Below the pieces are notes generated by a model. That model was given only the letters and a program-made list of their open reading frames with translations. It did no database searches and was not told the origin of the DNA. Source: Corallococcus silvisoli (GTDB lineage Bacteria; Myxococcota; Myxococcia; Myxococcales; Myxococcaceae). Taken from it: DNA of 64,000 bases. Positions 1 through 12,166 of the stretch are shown piece after piece. The stretch's first letter is position 1. Every line of letters starts with the position of its first letter. The translations under genes and the position numbers were made by a program. The DNA is taken from assembly GCF_009909145.1 (NCBI RefSeq), contig NZ_JAAAPJ010000007.1, forward strand, positions 124,001-188,000. The letters are read 5' to 3'.

Positions 1-418
1 GTGGATGCCCTACGTGAAGGAGTCGCGGGTGGTGCGGCCGACGGACGACGGCGGGCGGCTCACGTACACGCGCCTGGACCTGCCGGTGGTGTCCTCGCGC
101 GACTACATCTCACGGGTGGTCACGGAGTCGAAGGTCGCGCCGGATGGCACGGGCGTCTACCAGCAGCGCTGGCAGGCGGAGCCGGACGCGTTCCCGGCGC
201 GGCGCGACGTGGTGCGCCTGCGGTTGAACGAGGGCAGCTGGAAGGTGGAGCCGAAGGGCGAGGGCGCCTCCTGGGCGGTCTACCGGTTCACGGTGGATCC
301 CGCGGGGTCCATCCCGGGGTTCCTGGCCAACGTGGGGCAGAAGGACGCGGTGGTGGAGACGCTGCGCGCGGTGGAGAAGCGGGCGAAGTCGCTGTCCGTG
401 GAGTCCGCCGCGAAGTAG
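1..418 (+). CDS. START/lipid-binding-domain protein, C-terminal part (5' end outside window)
   Basis: The reading frame is already open at the left edge, with a Trp codon at 2-4 before the first Met, so the true start lies upstream. About 138 residues remain, ending at TAG 416-418. The segment VKESRVVRPTDDGG...YTRLDLPVVSSRDYI resembles the later strands of the START (StAR-related lipid transfer) fold. The ending VETLRAVEKRAKSL resembles its C-terminal helix. Such bacterial proteins are usually small and periplasmic or cytoplasmic, and their ligand is generally unknown. A bidirectional-looking hairpin follows at 424-445. Family call moderately sure; ligand and role unknown. Confidence 0.7.
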   Translation, partial: WMPYVKESRVVRPTDDGGRLTYTRLDLPVVSSRDYISRVVTESKVAPDGTGVYQQRWQAEPDAFPARRDVVRLRLNEGSWKVEPKGEGASWAVYRFTVDPAGSIPGFLANVGQKDAVVETLRAVEKRAKSLSVESAAK

Positions 419-423
419 GGGCC

Positions 424-445
424 GGAGGCCTTCAGGCGGGCCTCC
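424..445. terminator. Hairpin between convergent genes
   Basis: GGAGGCC (424-430) and GGCCTCC (439-445) form a perfect 7-bp stem with an 8-nt loop. It lies between the stop of the START-domain gene (418) and the stop of the minus-strand gene (481), so it can serve both. No T-run follows on either strand. Confidence 0.5.
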
Positions 446-480
446 CGTGCCGCTCCACTCCGTGAGCGCGCGGCGGCGGC

Positions 481-975
481 TCAAAGCGGCGGAAACCGCA
501 CCCGGGTGAGCACCAGGATGCGTTGGCCCTCCGCGTCCTGCAGCTCCAGGGTGTAGACGCCATGGGCGTCTCGGAACTCCGCTTCCGCTTCCACCACGAC
601 GCGTGTGTCGGGCTCCGTGGGCGTCGGCGCCAGCTGAAGGACGCCGAGGACCTTCAGCTCGGACCGCGGGCTCGAGGCGCGGAGGGTGGCACGGACCATC
701 CTGCTCGCGGGCAACACCGCCTCGGGAAGTTGGATGAGCAGGGCGACCCGGCTCTTGCCGCGGAAGCTCCACGCCGCCAGGGACTCCGCGGCGTGCCCGG
801 GAAGGCCTGGGAGATGGAGGCGCAGCCCCACGAGCCCGCGTTGATCCAACACCCCGTTGGCCAGCAGTGCGGTCAGCTCCGCGGGAGTGTCACACGTGAG
901 GCGTGGCTGCGCCGCGGAGGCCTCGGGAGTCCCGTCGCCCGTGAGCGCGAGGAGCGGGAGAAGGAAAAGGAGCAC
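481..975 (-). CDS. Small secreted protein of unknown function, downstream of Ser/Thr kinase
   Basis: 164 residues from a GTG start at 975, with AAGGGGA a few bases upstream. The N-terminus MLLFLLPLLALTGDG is a hydrophobic signal-like stretch and cleavage after an AxA-type site (ASAA, near residue 21) is likely. The rest is a mixed beta-rich domain with no motif I recognise. It starts 15 bp after the stop of the kinase gene in the same direction, so the two are probably co-transcribed. A secreted partner or output of the kinase's extracytoplasmic domain is possible but only inferred. Real gene: likely. Function: unknown. Confidence 0.65.
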   Translation of the reverse strand: MLLFLLPLLALTGDGTPEASAAQPRLTCDTPAELTALLANGVLDQRGLVGLRLHLPGLPGHAAESLAAWSFRGKSRVALLIQLPEAVLPASRMVRATLRASSPRSELKVLGVLQLAPTPTEPDTRVVVEAEAEFRDAHGVYTLELQDAEGQRILVLTRVRFPPL

Positions 976-990
976 TCGCTTCCCCTTGAA

Positions 991-2802
991 TCATTCAAAC
1001 CGAGTCACGGCCTGGATGGAGACGTCATTGGTGACGATGGCGGTGTTCTCGTCTCCTCCCTTGTTCCGAGGCACACCGCGCTGACGGTCCTCCAGGGTCC
1101 AGAGCTCGATGCAGACCGGATAGATCTCATCGTCATCCTTCATGCGGAGCTGGGTGAAGCGGCCGTAGACCCGCTGGGCGCCGATGTAGATGTTCCCGCT
1201 GAACATGGAGGCCCGCCTCGCCAACCCTTGGCTGTTCGTCGAATAGACGTTGGCCCGTCCCTCGCGAACCGTCACGAACTCGTCGTCGGATCTGTAGATG
1301 AACCGCCCACCCCACTGGAAGTCATAGATGTTCAGCTTCCGCATGGTCGCGATGGCGACCTCGGGGCAGTCCTCGGCTGGGGGCGTGGGGCGATCCACGT
1401 AGGGCGCGCCGCTGGCGCACGCCACGCCCATGCACGACGCGAGCGCGGCGGCCTTGAGGGGACGGCTGGGCTTCGGGGAAGACGGAGCAGGGGGCTTGGG
1501 GGTCACGGTGGCGTGTTCCTCGGGAGGCGCCGCCACGGAGGCGACGGTCGCCGGTGGAGGCCCCGGAGGCTGCGGGGCGGCGACAGGAACACTGTGCGGG
1601 CGGTCCGGCGCGCTGGCCAGTTTATGACCAGTGGAGGAGGATTCACTCTCAATGACCTGTGGGGTTGGATGGCGAGTCCAGCCGCGCAGCAGGACCTCCC
1701 AGGTCCTCGGCCCCGCGACCAGCAGCCCCAGGCCCACCGCCAATCCCACCCAACCCCACGCCGGCCACCGGCCCCGCGCGGGGGGCACGGGAGTTGTCCG
1801 CGGCCGGGGCGCTGACTTCACGTAGGGCCGCGTGGGCCAGGCCGGACGCTGGATCTGGTTGGGCGTGCCGGGGACCTCATCGAACAGGCGTGCCTCGAAC
1901 GCCTCCGCCCCGCTGGAGAGCAACCCCCGCATGAGCTCCGAATGCGCGGCCTCTCCCGTGCGGGGCCGCTCCTCGGGCTCCTTCTCCAGCAGCCGCAGGA
2001 TGGCCCGGGCCAGCGGCTCCGGCACCTGCGGGTTGATGTCCCGGGGAGAGGGCGGCAGCCGCTCCGTGATGGCCACCGTGAGCAGCTCCGGCGTCAGCTC
2101 CGGTGAGAACGGATAGTGCCCCGTGGCCGCGCGATACAGGCACACGCCCAGGGCATACAGGTCATCCGCCGCGGAGGACGGATAGCGCAGCTCGGGCTGC
2201 CGCCAGTGGAGCTGCTGGAAGCGGATGGCCTCCGGGCTGCGCAGGTGCAGCGTGCCCGGGGGCAGGGTGGTGGTCGTGAGCGTGGTGGCCCCCGCCTGGT
2301 CCCCCGCGCCGAAGTCGATCAACACCGGCACGTTGCCCCGCGCGCGCACCAGGATGTGCTCCGGCTTCAGGTCGCGGTGCAGCACGCCCCGGGCATGCAA
2401 CACGCCCAGCGTCATCGCCACCGAGCCCCCCACCAGCGCCAGCTGCCGGAAGGTGGGGTTCTCCGCCTCCGCCCAGCCGTGGAGCGCCAGCCCCTCCACG
2501 CAGTCCATGACGAAGTAGGGCAGTCCCTCCACCGGGTCAGGCCACCGCCCCACCGCATGCACCCGCACGACGTTCGGATGCCATGCCCGGTCCAGCAGCA
2601 GCGCCATCTCCCTCAACGCCCGCGCAGGCTCCGGATGCAGCGAGAGCTTGAGCGCGAACATCCTCCCTGGCTCCTCCAGCGGCTCCACCCGGTAGACCGC
2701 TCCGTATCCGCCCACTCCCAGTGTCCCCAGCACCCGCCAGCGCCCCACCAGCACACCCGGCTGGAGCGCCCCGGGAAAGACTTGTGACGCTTCAGGAGTC
2801 AT
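991..2802 (-). CDS. Membrane Ser/Thr protein kinase (PknB-like) with extracytoplasmic tail
   Basis: 603 residues. The kinase domain is at about 20-290: Gly loop LGVGGYGAVYRV (28-39), Lys52 in FALKLSL, catalytic loop HRDLKPEHIL (142-151) and DFG at 163-165. A Pro/Arg linker leads to one membrane segment near 349-365. A long Pro/Ala-rich stretch follows, then a C-terminal domain of about 130 residues containing the Cys-bearing sequence LKAAALASCMGVACAS. The catalytic loop has His149 where nearly all active kinases have the Mg-binding Asn; this is clear from the codon CAC. Either activity is reduced or this is a lineage variant. ATG at 2802 gives a complete kinase N-terminus. The small secreted-protein gene follows 15 bp downstream. 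Confidence 0.9.
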   Translation of the reverse strand: MTPEASQVFPGALQPGVLVGRWRVLGTLGVGGYGAVYRVEPLEEPGRMFALKLSLHPEPARALREMALLLDRAWHPNVVRVHAVGRWPDPVEGLPYFVMDCVEGLALHGWAEAENPTFRQLALVGGSVAMTLGVLHARGVLHRDLKPEHILVRARGNVPVLIDFGAGDQAGATTLTTTTLPPGTLHLRSPEAIRFQQLHWRQPELRYPSSAADDLYALGVCLYRAATGHYPFSPELTPELLTVAITERLPPSPRDINPQVPEPLARAILRLLEKEPEERPRTGEAAHSELMRGLLSSGAEAFEARLFDEVPGTPNQIQRPAWPTRPYVKSAPRPRTTPVPPARGRWPAWGWVGLAVGLGLLVAGPRTWEVLLRGWTRHPTPQVIESESSSTGHKLASAPDRPHSVPVAAPQPPGPPPATVASVAAPPEEHATVTPKPPAPSSPKPSRPLKAAALASCMGVACASGAPYVDRPTPPAEDCPEVAIATMRKLNIYDFQWGGRFIYRSDDEFVTVREGRANVYSTNSQGLARRASMFSGNIYIGAQRVYGRFTQLRMKDDDEIYPVCIELWTLEDRQRGVPRNKGGDENTAIVTNDVSIQAVTRFE

Positions 2803-3055
2803 GGACCTTCAGAGTCCCACGAACACAATTCAACCTGGAAGGTCTACTCGCCGGAGACCCGCCCCCACAGCCATGTGCTCCGACGTCAGGAATCCTCACC
2901 CCGCGTCCTGGCGGAGGGATGCTCACAGCGGAACAAGTCGGGGGTTGCTGAAACGTGACACGCACGGGCCGTGGAACGAGCGGGGTGTGTCAGACGGATT
3001 TGGTGTATTCAGCCGCGTCACATCGCAGTTTCTCCCCCCTAATCAGGAGTTCCTG

Positions 3056-4081
3056 ATGCGTCGCCTTGGTTCAACTCTTCTCGCCTTGAGCGTGTTCGCC
3101 GGTTGTGGCGGTATCGAAGCCGAAACCGCCTCCGAGTCCGCTCCGTCCGTCGCGCAGCAGCAGGCGCCCGTCCTCACGCAGACGAACGTGGACGTGGCCG
3201 AGGACTGCTCGGGCATCCTCCAGTTCGCGAACACGGCGTCGTACCAGGTCCTGGACAGCATCCTGCCCAGCAACGTCGTCACCAACATCGTGAACCGCCG
3301 CGCGACGGCGCAGTTCACCTCGCTGGCGGACCTGTCCTCCGTGCCGCTGGTGGGCCCGACCCGGCTGAAGCAGCTCGAAGGCGGCGCCCGCAGGCTGGAG
3401 TACATCGACGCGGCCTGTGTCGGCATCATCGATGGCCTCGCCATCTCCCGCGACGACCAGACCGCCATCGTGGCGCTGGTGAACAGCATCGACGACTCGG
3501 AGCTGCACGACGTCCTGCCGAACGCGTGGAACGGCGCCGTGAACCTGCTGGGCCACCGTCCCTTCACCACCGCGCAGCAGATCGCGGACACGACCGGCAT
3601 CGGTGACGTGAGCTTCCGCAACATCCGGAACGCGGCCACGCTGAGCCGCCCCCTGGAGGCGCTCTTCGCCGCGGTGAATGCCATCCCCAGCAATGGCTCC
3701 ACTGGCGTCACCACCCTGCGCCACTTCGACTGGTGGAAGATCGCGACCGCCTCCCACGGCTATGGCGACGACAAGGAGTGCTTCGGCCTGGAGCCGAAGA
3801 GCGTCCCTCGCTACGCCAGGATCCGTCCGAACCTGGCCGACTCCGCCGAGGTCATCGCCGCGGTCGAGCGCTCCATCACCGGCATCAACGGTGACGTCAC
3901 GATCTCCGCGCCGGTGCTGAAGGCGGGCCGCGACAACCTGGCGGCGCTGACCGCGGGCCGCTCCTTCAAGGGCTGCATCCTCAGCTACTCGGATGACCCG
4001 TGGAGCCGCCACAACATCTCCATCTACGTGGACACCACGACCGGCTTCAGCGTGCTGGCCGAGACCTGGTGGGCGGAGTAG
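3056..4081 (+). CDS. Lipoprotein with helix-hairpin-helix-like repeats
   Basis: 341 residues from ATG 3056, chosen because AGGAG (3045-3049) lies 6 nt upstream and it yields a clean signal peptide with lipobox FAGC (MRRLGSTLLALSVFAGC). The frame is open further upstream but that part has no RBS. After a Ser/Ala/Gln linker, residues around 50-115 (SLADLSSVPLVGPTRLKQL) fit a ComEA-like helix-hairpin-helix. A second related segment (AQQIADTTGIGDVSFRNI) lies near 180. The C-terminal part has two or three Cys and ends ISIYVDTTTGFSVLAETWWAE. HhH motifs normally bind DNA backbone, which is odd in an exported lipoprotein; extracellular DNA binding or uptake is a guess. A strong hairpin terminates the gene. 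Confidence 0.75.
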   Translation: MRRLGSTLLALSVFAGCGGIEAETASESAPSVAQQQAPVLTQTNVDVAEDCSGILQFANTASYQVLDSILPSNVVTNIVNRRATAQFTSLADLSSVPLVGPTRLKQLEGGARRLEYIDAACVGIIDGLAISRDDQTAIVALVNSIDDSELHDVLPNAWNGAVNLLGHRPFTTAQQIADTTGIGDVSFRNIRNAATLSRPLEALFAAVNAIPSNGSTGVTTLRHFDWWKIATASHGYGDDKECFGLEPKSVPRYARIRPNLADSAEVIAAVERSITGINGDVTISAPVLKAGRDNLAALTAGRSFKGCILSYSDDPWSRHNISIYVDTTTGFSVLAETWWAE

Positions 4082-4106
4082 TCCCCGGCTGACGTCGCCG
4101 CGGTCT

Positions 4107-4139
4107 GAAGCCCCGGGTGCCACAGGCTCCCGGGGCTTC
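4107..4139 (+). terminator. Rho-independent-type terminator of the HhH lipoprotein gene
   Basis: A perfect 11-bp stem, GAAGCCCCGGG (4107-4117) and CCCGGGGCTTC (4129-4139), with an 11-nt loop, lies 25 nt after the stop. It is followed by gtcgttt, a weak T-tract. Confidence 0.75.
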
Positions 4140-4208
4140 GTCGTTTCCAGGAGCGGACAGGCCCCTGGCCGCCCGCCCGCGCCGGGGAAGGAATCCGTGC
4201 ATCCGCGC

Positions 4209-4228
4209 GTGTCTACGGGTATAGACAC
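4209..4228. promoter_or_regulatory. 20-bp inverted repeat before the HTH/map gene pair
   Basis: GTGTCTA (4209-4215) and TAGACAC (4222-4228) are perfect inverted arms around a 6-nt spacer. The right half contains TATAGA (4220-4225), which resembles a -10 element. It lies 5 nt before the ATG at 4234, so the mRNA could be nearly leaderless. A dyad overlapping a promoter, directly before a small DNA-binding-protein gene, is the usual arrangement for autoregulation. The binding protein is inferred, not shown. Confidence 0.5.
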
Positions 4229-4233
4229 CGCCC

Positions 4234-4470
4234 ATGTGCCCCCTGGTGAATACGAAGGACCTGATTGATGCCCAGGAGGTGGCGGGCCTGCTGCGCCTGC
4301 GCCACCCCAACAGCGTCAGCACGTACCTGCGCCGCTACCCGGACATGCCCCGTCCGGTGCTCGACCTGGGCGCCGGGCGTCCGCGCCTCTGGCTCAAACC
4401 CCAGATGCTCCGCTGGGCCCGCGCCCGCCAGGCCGCCACCACCGAAATCCGCTCCGGAGGCTCCCGATGA
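4234..4470 (+). CDS. Small AlpA/excisionase-like helix-turn-helix protein
   Basis: 78 residues from ATG 4234; an in-frame GTG at 4246 would give 74. DLIDAQEVAGLLRLRHPNSV followed by Tyr-Pro-Asp-Met-Pro-Arg-Pro and a Trp-bearing end resembles the winged helix-turn-helix of AlpA/MerR-type regulators. There the first helix pair reads DNA and the PRP segment forms the wing. Its last four bases overlap the start of map (ATGA, 4467-4470), so the two are translationally coupled. No clear Shine-Dalgarno sequence precedes it and a 20-bp dyad sits 5 nt upstream. It may repress its own operon; that is inference. AlpA-like proteins are often phage-borne, but nothing else here looks mobile. Confidence 0.7.
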   Translation: MCPLVNTKDLIDAQEVAGLLRLRHPNSVSTYLRRYPDMPRPVLDLGAGRPRLWLKPQMLRWARARQAATTEIRSGGSR

Positions 4471-5471
4471 CCACCGCTACCCCTCGAACCGCCCCCGCCG
4501 TCCTGCCCGGGCCCAATGACGCCTGCTGGTGCGGCAGTGGCTCCAAGTACAAGAAGTGCCACCGCGGCGCCGACACCGTGGAGGCCCGCAAGAAGGGCAC
4601 GGACACCGCCGCCCGCAAGGGCGTCCGCCCCGGGCTCGTCAGCCCGCGCCGCGTCGTGCCGCTGACCATTGGCCGGCCGGACTACGCGGACTCCGTCAGC
4701 GGCCGGCCCTCGCGCTCGCGGAACGAACCGGACGTGAAGTCGCCGGACGTCATCGCCCGCATGCGCCGCGCCTGTCAGGCCGCCGCCCAGGTGCTGGTGG
4801 AGACCGCCCAGCACGTGCGCGTGGGCATCACGACCGACGAGCTGGACGCCATCGCCCACGAGGCCTACCTCAAGCGCGGCGGCTACCCCAGCACGCTCAA
4901 CTACCACCGCTTCCCCAAGTCGCTCTGCACCTCCGTCAACGAGGTCATCTGTCACGGCATCCCGGACAGCCGCGCCCTGGAGGACGGGGACATCGTCAAC
5001 CTGGACATCACCATCTACCTGGATGGCGTCCACGGCGACTGCTCGGCCACGTACCTGGTCGGCAACGTGGAGCCGCAGCACCAGCGGCTGGTGCAGATCG
5101 CCAGGGAGTGCCTGGACATCGGCATCGCGGCCGTGAAGCCCGGCCGCCCCATCAGCGACATTGGCCGCGCGGTGGAGGCCCACGCCGTCAAGAACGGCAC
5201 CAGCGTCGTGCGCGCCTACTGCGGCCACGGCATCGGGGAGACCTTCCACACCTCGCTCCAGGTCCCGCACTACTACGAGCCGGAGGCCGACACGGTGATG
5301 CAGCCGGGGATGATCTTCACCGTCGAGCCGATGATCAACCAGGGCCACTGGGACCACCGCACCTGGAACGACGACTGGACCGTCGTCACCGCGGACGGGA
5401 TGCGCAGCGCCCAGTTCGAGCACACCCTGCTCGTCACCGACACGGGCGCGGAGATCCTCACCTTGCCGTGA
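4467..5471 (+). CDS. map: Type I methionine aminopeptidase with N-terminal SEC-C zinc motif
   Basis: 334 residues. Residues 16-33 (PNDACWCGSGSKYKKCH) are a SEC-C zinc-binding motif, followed by a linker of about 50 residues and the M24A peptidase domain. The five metal ligands are visible: Asp180 (NLDITIYLDG), Asp191 (GDCSATY), His254 (GHGIGE), Glu287 (TVEP) and Glu318. The substrate His163 is in ICHGIPD. The enzyme removes the initiator Met from nascent proteins in the cytoplasm; the SEC-C part is thought to help ribosome or protein contacts in such variants. The start overlaps the upstream HTH gene by ATGA. Probably one of several Map paralogues in the genome. Confidence 0.93.
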   Translation: MTTATPRTAPAVLPGPNDACWCGSGSKYKKCHRGADTVEARKKGTDTAARKGVRPGLVSPRRVVPLTIGRPDYADSVSGRPSRSRNEPDVKSPDVIARMRRACQAAAQVLVETAQHVRVGITTDELDAIAHEAYLKRGGYPSTLNYHRFPKSLCTSVNEVICHGIPDSRALEDGDIVNLDITIYLDGVHGDCSATYLVGNVEPQHQRLVQIARECLDIGIAAVKPGRPISDIGRAVEAHAVKNGTSVVRAYCGHGIGETFHTSLQVPHYYEPEADTVMQPGMIFTVEPMINQGHWDHRTWNDDWTVVTADGMRSAQFEHTLLVTDTGAEILTLP

Positions 5472-5495
5472 GGCCCCCTCGCCCCTGAAACAGCT

Positions 5496-5534
5496 CGGGC
5501 CCCGGACGCGCGCACCTGCCGCCTCTGGGGCCCG
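5496..5534. terminator. Hairpin between convergent map and pullulanase
   Basis: CGGGCCCC (5496-5503) pairs perfectly with GGGGCCCG (5527-5534) around a 23-nt loop. It lies midway between the stop of map (5471) and the stop of the minus-strand pullulanase (5554), with short A- and T-rich flanks on the two sides. Likely a shared terminator. Confidence 0.55.
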
Positions 5535-5553
5535 CTTCATTTCCAGGCGGTGA

Positions 5554-9069
<3,516 letters not shown>

Positions 9070-9260
9070 AAGTGGCCTTCGGAGGTTTTTCCAGTCTTAC
9101 CGGACCCGTTGGATGGCCGGGTTGGGGCTGGAGGAGCCACCCTCCCAGGTTGGGTGGGGAGGGGCGCTGGGATGAGACGCGGTGCGGTAGGAGTCACGCG
9201 CTCCGTCGAAGTCGCTCACGCCCTGCGTCACGCGGGTGTGCAGAGGACGACATCCGGGAC

Positions 9261-9277
9261 ATGCCGCGTTGCGGCAT
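9261..9277. promoter_or_regulatory. Inverted repeat in the pullulanase/amylase divergent region
   Basis: ATGCCGC (9261-9267) and GCGGCAT (9271-9277) form a perfect 7-3-7 dyad within the 271-bp region between the divergent pullulanase and amylase genes. Besides this and the dyad at 9314, I see no further structure and no strong -35/-10 pair there. The site may bind a regulator of either gene. Confidence 0.35.
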
Positions 9278-9313
9278 CAGCCGATTGTTCCGACGACCCT
9301 TCACCCATTCTCA

Positions 9314-9330
9314 GACTGTTGGATACAGTG
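9314..9330. promoter_or_regulatory. Candidate operator, copy 1 (amylase promoter)
   Basis: GACTGTT-gga-TACAGTG is an imperfect 7-3-7 dyad (inner ACTGT/ACAGT perfect) 11 nt before the amylase ATG. It matches the dyad at 17359-17375 (GACTGTT-caa-AACAGTC) in both half-sites and spacing. The two copies lie in front of two genes of the same starch locus. A common repressor or activator is inferred. Confidence 0.5.
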
Positions 9331-9340
9331 CCGCGCCCAG

Positions 9341-10972
9341 ATGTTCTTTCGTCCCCCCTGCCGACAATCGAACGCTGCCCCCCACCGTGGTTGGTGGCAC
9401 CCGTGGTTCCAGGGACTTGCTGCTTTGTGTCTGGCGGGGTGCGCCACGGCGCCGGAGACGCCGACCCGCCCCGCGACGGAGGCCGTCGCGACGCAGCCCG
9501 CCGCGCCCGTGACGGAGGCCGCTCCGGCCCCCGCGGCCCCCCCGGCGCCGGTCGTACAGGTCCCGGAGAACAAGGAACCCGCGCGGCCTTGGGGCGACGA
9601 GGTGCTGTACTTCGTGGTGGTGGATCGCTTCGCGGACGGCGACCCCACGAACAACGAGCCGGGCGACGTGAAGGCGCCGGGCACCTTCCACGGCGGCGAC
9701 CTGAAGGGGCTCACCGCGAAGCTGGAGGAGCTGTCCTCGCTGGGCGTGACGGCGCTGTGGGTGACGCCGCTCTTGAAGCAGATCCCCGGCTTCGTCACCG
9801 GCTCTGGCTTTCCGGACTGGGGCTACCACGGCTATTGGGCGGATGACTTCCACGCGTTGGATCCGCGCTTCGGCACGGAGGCGGACTTCAAGGCGCTGGT
9901 GGACGCGGCGCACGCGCGCGGCATCCGCGTGCTGTTGGACGTCGTCTACAACCACCCGGGCTACAACTCGCGCTACCTGAAGGACCACCCGGACTGGCTG
10001 CGCTCCGAGGACCAGGGCACCTGCGGCCAGGACGACCTGACGTCGTGCGTGGCGGGCCTGCCGGACTTCAAGACGGAAGTACCGGAGGTGGCGAAGTACC
10101 TGCTGGACGCGCAGCTGGACTGGGCGAAGCGCTCCGGCGTGGATGGCTTCCGGCTGGACACCGTGAAGCACGTGTCCCACGACTTCTGGAAGGAACACCG
10201 CCGCCGCACGCGCGCGGAGGTGTCCCCGGACTTCTTCCTGCTGGGCGAGGTGTGGGGCGGCGACGTGCAGGTGCTGGAGCCCTACTTCACCCCGGATGAG
10301 ATGGACGCCGGGTTCGACTTCGCCTTCCAGGGCAACACGCTGGGCTTCCTCCAGGGGCGTGGCCGCACGGTGGCGTTCGACCGCTACCTCCAGTCGCGCG
10401 CAAAGGTGACGCCGGGGCACCACCTGGCGCACTTCCTGTCGTCGCACGACGTGGACGGGGCGCTGCACCAGTTGCAGGGCAACGTGACGCTCTTCCGCCT
10501 GGCCGCCACGCTGCAACTGACGACGAGCGGCATCCCGGTCATCTACTACGGCGAGGAGGTGGGCCGCGCGGGCGGGGACTGGCCGCGGAACCGAAGCGAC
10601 ATGCCGTGGGGCAGGCAGGCGGTGAAGCCCGGGGCCGGAAAGAAGCGCGACGAGGCCCTGCGCGAGTACTACAAGCGCCTCATCTCCATCCGCCGTGCGC
10701 ACCCGGCGCTGTCGCGCGGCACGCATGAGCCGCTCTCCACGGAAGGCGACGTGTATGTCTTCCAGCGCAAGGACGCGGGTTCGGGCGACACGGTGGTGGT
10801 CGCGGTGAACCGCGGCAAGACGAAGGGCGCGGCGTCGGTGCCGTGGCCGGAAGGTTGGACGGGCGTCGCGGAGGTGGAGGACCTGCTGAACGGAGGGCGG
10901 ACGAAGGCTGGCGCCACGCTGGAGCTGGCGCTTCCGCCGCAGTCCGCGCGCATCCTCGGGCGCGTGAAGTGA
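9341..10972 (+). CDS. GH13 alpha-amylase lipoprotein
   Basis: 543 residues from ATG 9341, the start that gives a lipobox (LCLAGC, acylated Cys34); the frame is open further upstream without one. An Ala/Pro/Thr linker (38-78) is followed by a GH13 barrel: DVVYNH (200-205), GFRLD with nucleophile Asp273, GEVWGG with Glu303 and SSHD (367-370). It should hydrolyse alpha-1,4 links of starch or maltodextrin at the cell envelope. The barrel is short for an amylase and carries a small all-beta C-domain, so cyclomaltodextrinase or maltogenic specificity cannot be excluded. First gene of the plus-strand starch cluster; MalK begins 79 bp downstream. A candidate operator overlaps its leader. Confidence 0.9.
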   Translation: MFFRPPCRQSNAAPHRGWWHPWFQGLAALCLAGCATAPETPTRPATEAVATQPAAPVTEAAPAPAAPPAPVVQVPENKEPARPWGDEVLYFVVVDRFADGDPTNNEPGDVKAPGTFHGGDLKGLTAKLEELSSLGVTALWVTPLLKQIPGFVTGSGFPDWGYHGYWADDFHALDPRFGTEADFKALVDAAHARGIRVLLDVVYNHPGYNSRYLKDHPDWLRSEDQGTCGQDDLTSCVAGLPDFKTEVPEVAKYLLDAQLDWAKRSGVDGFRLDTVKHVSHDFWKEHRRRTRAEVSPDFFLLGEVWGGDVQVLEPYFTPDEMDAGFDFAFQGNTLGFLQGRGRTVAFDRYLQSRAKVTPGHHLAHFLSSHDVDGALHQLQGNVTLFRLAATLQLTTSGIPVIYYGEEVGRAGGDWPRNRSDMPWGRQAVKPGAGKKRDEALREYYKRLISIRRAHPALSRGTHEPLSTEGDVYVFQRKDAGSGDTVVVAVNRGKTKGAASVPWPEGWTGVAEVEDLLNGGRTKAGATLELALPPQSARILGRVK

Positions 10973-11051
10973 GGCACCCGGAGGACGCGCAGAACCTGAC
11001 CCGGACGTGCTGCTGTCACCGGCGCGAGCGGGGCTCTTGCTGGAGGGCCTG

Positions 11052-12146
<1,095 letters not shown>

Positions 12147-12166
12147 TATCCCGGAGGCTTTCCCCC

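Noticed and set aside
4234..4470. HTH gene considered as a prophage or plasmid remnant
   Set aside because: No integrase, attachment site or composition shift is near, and it is coupled to a chromosomal-type map gene.
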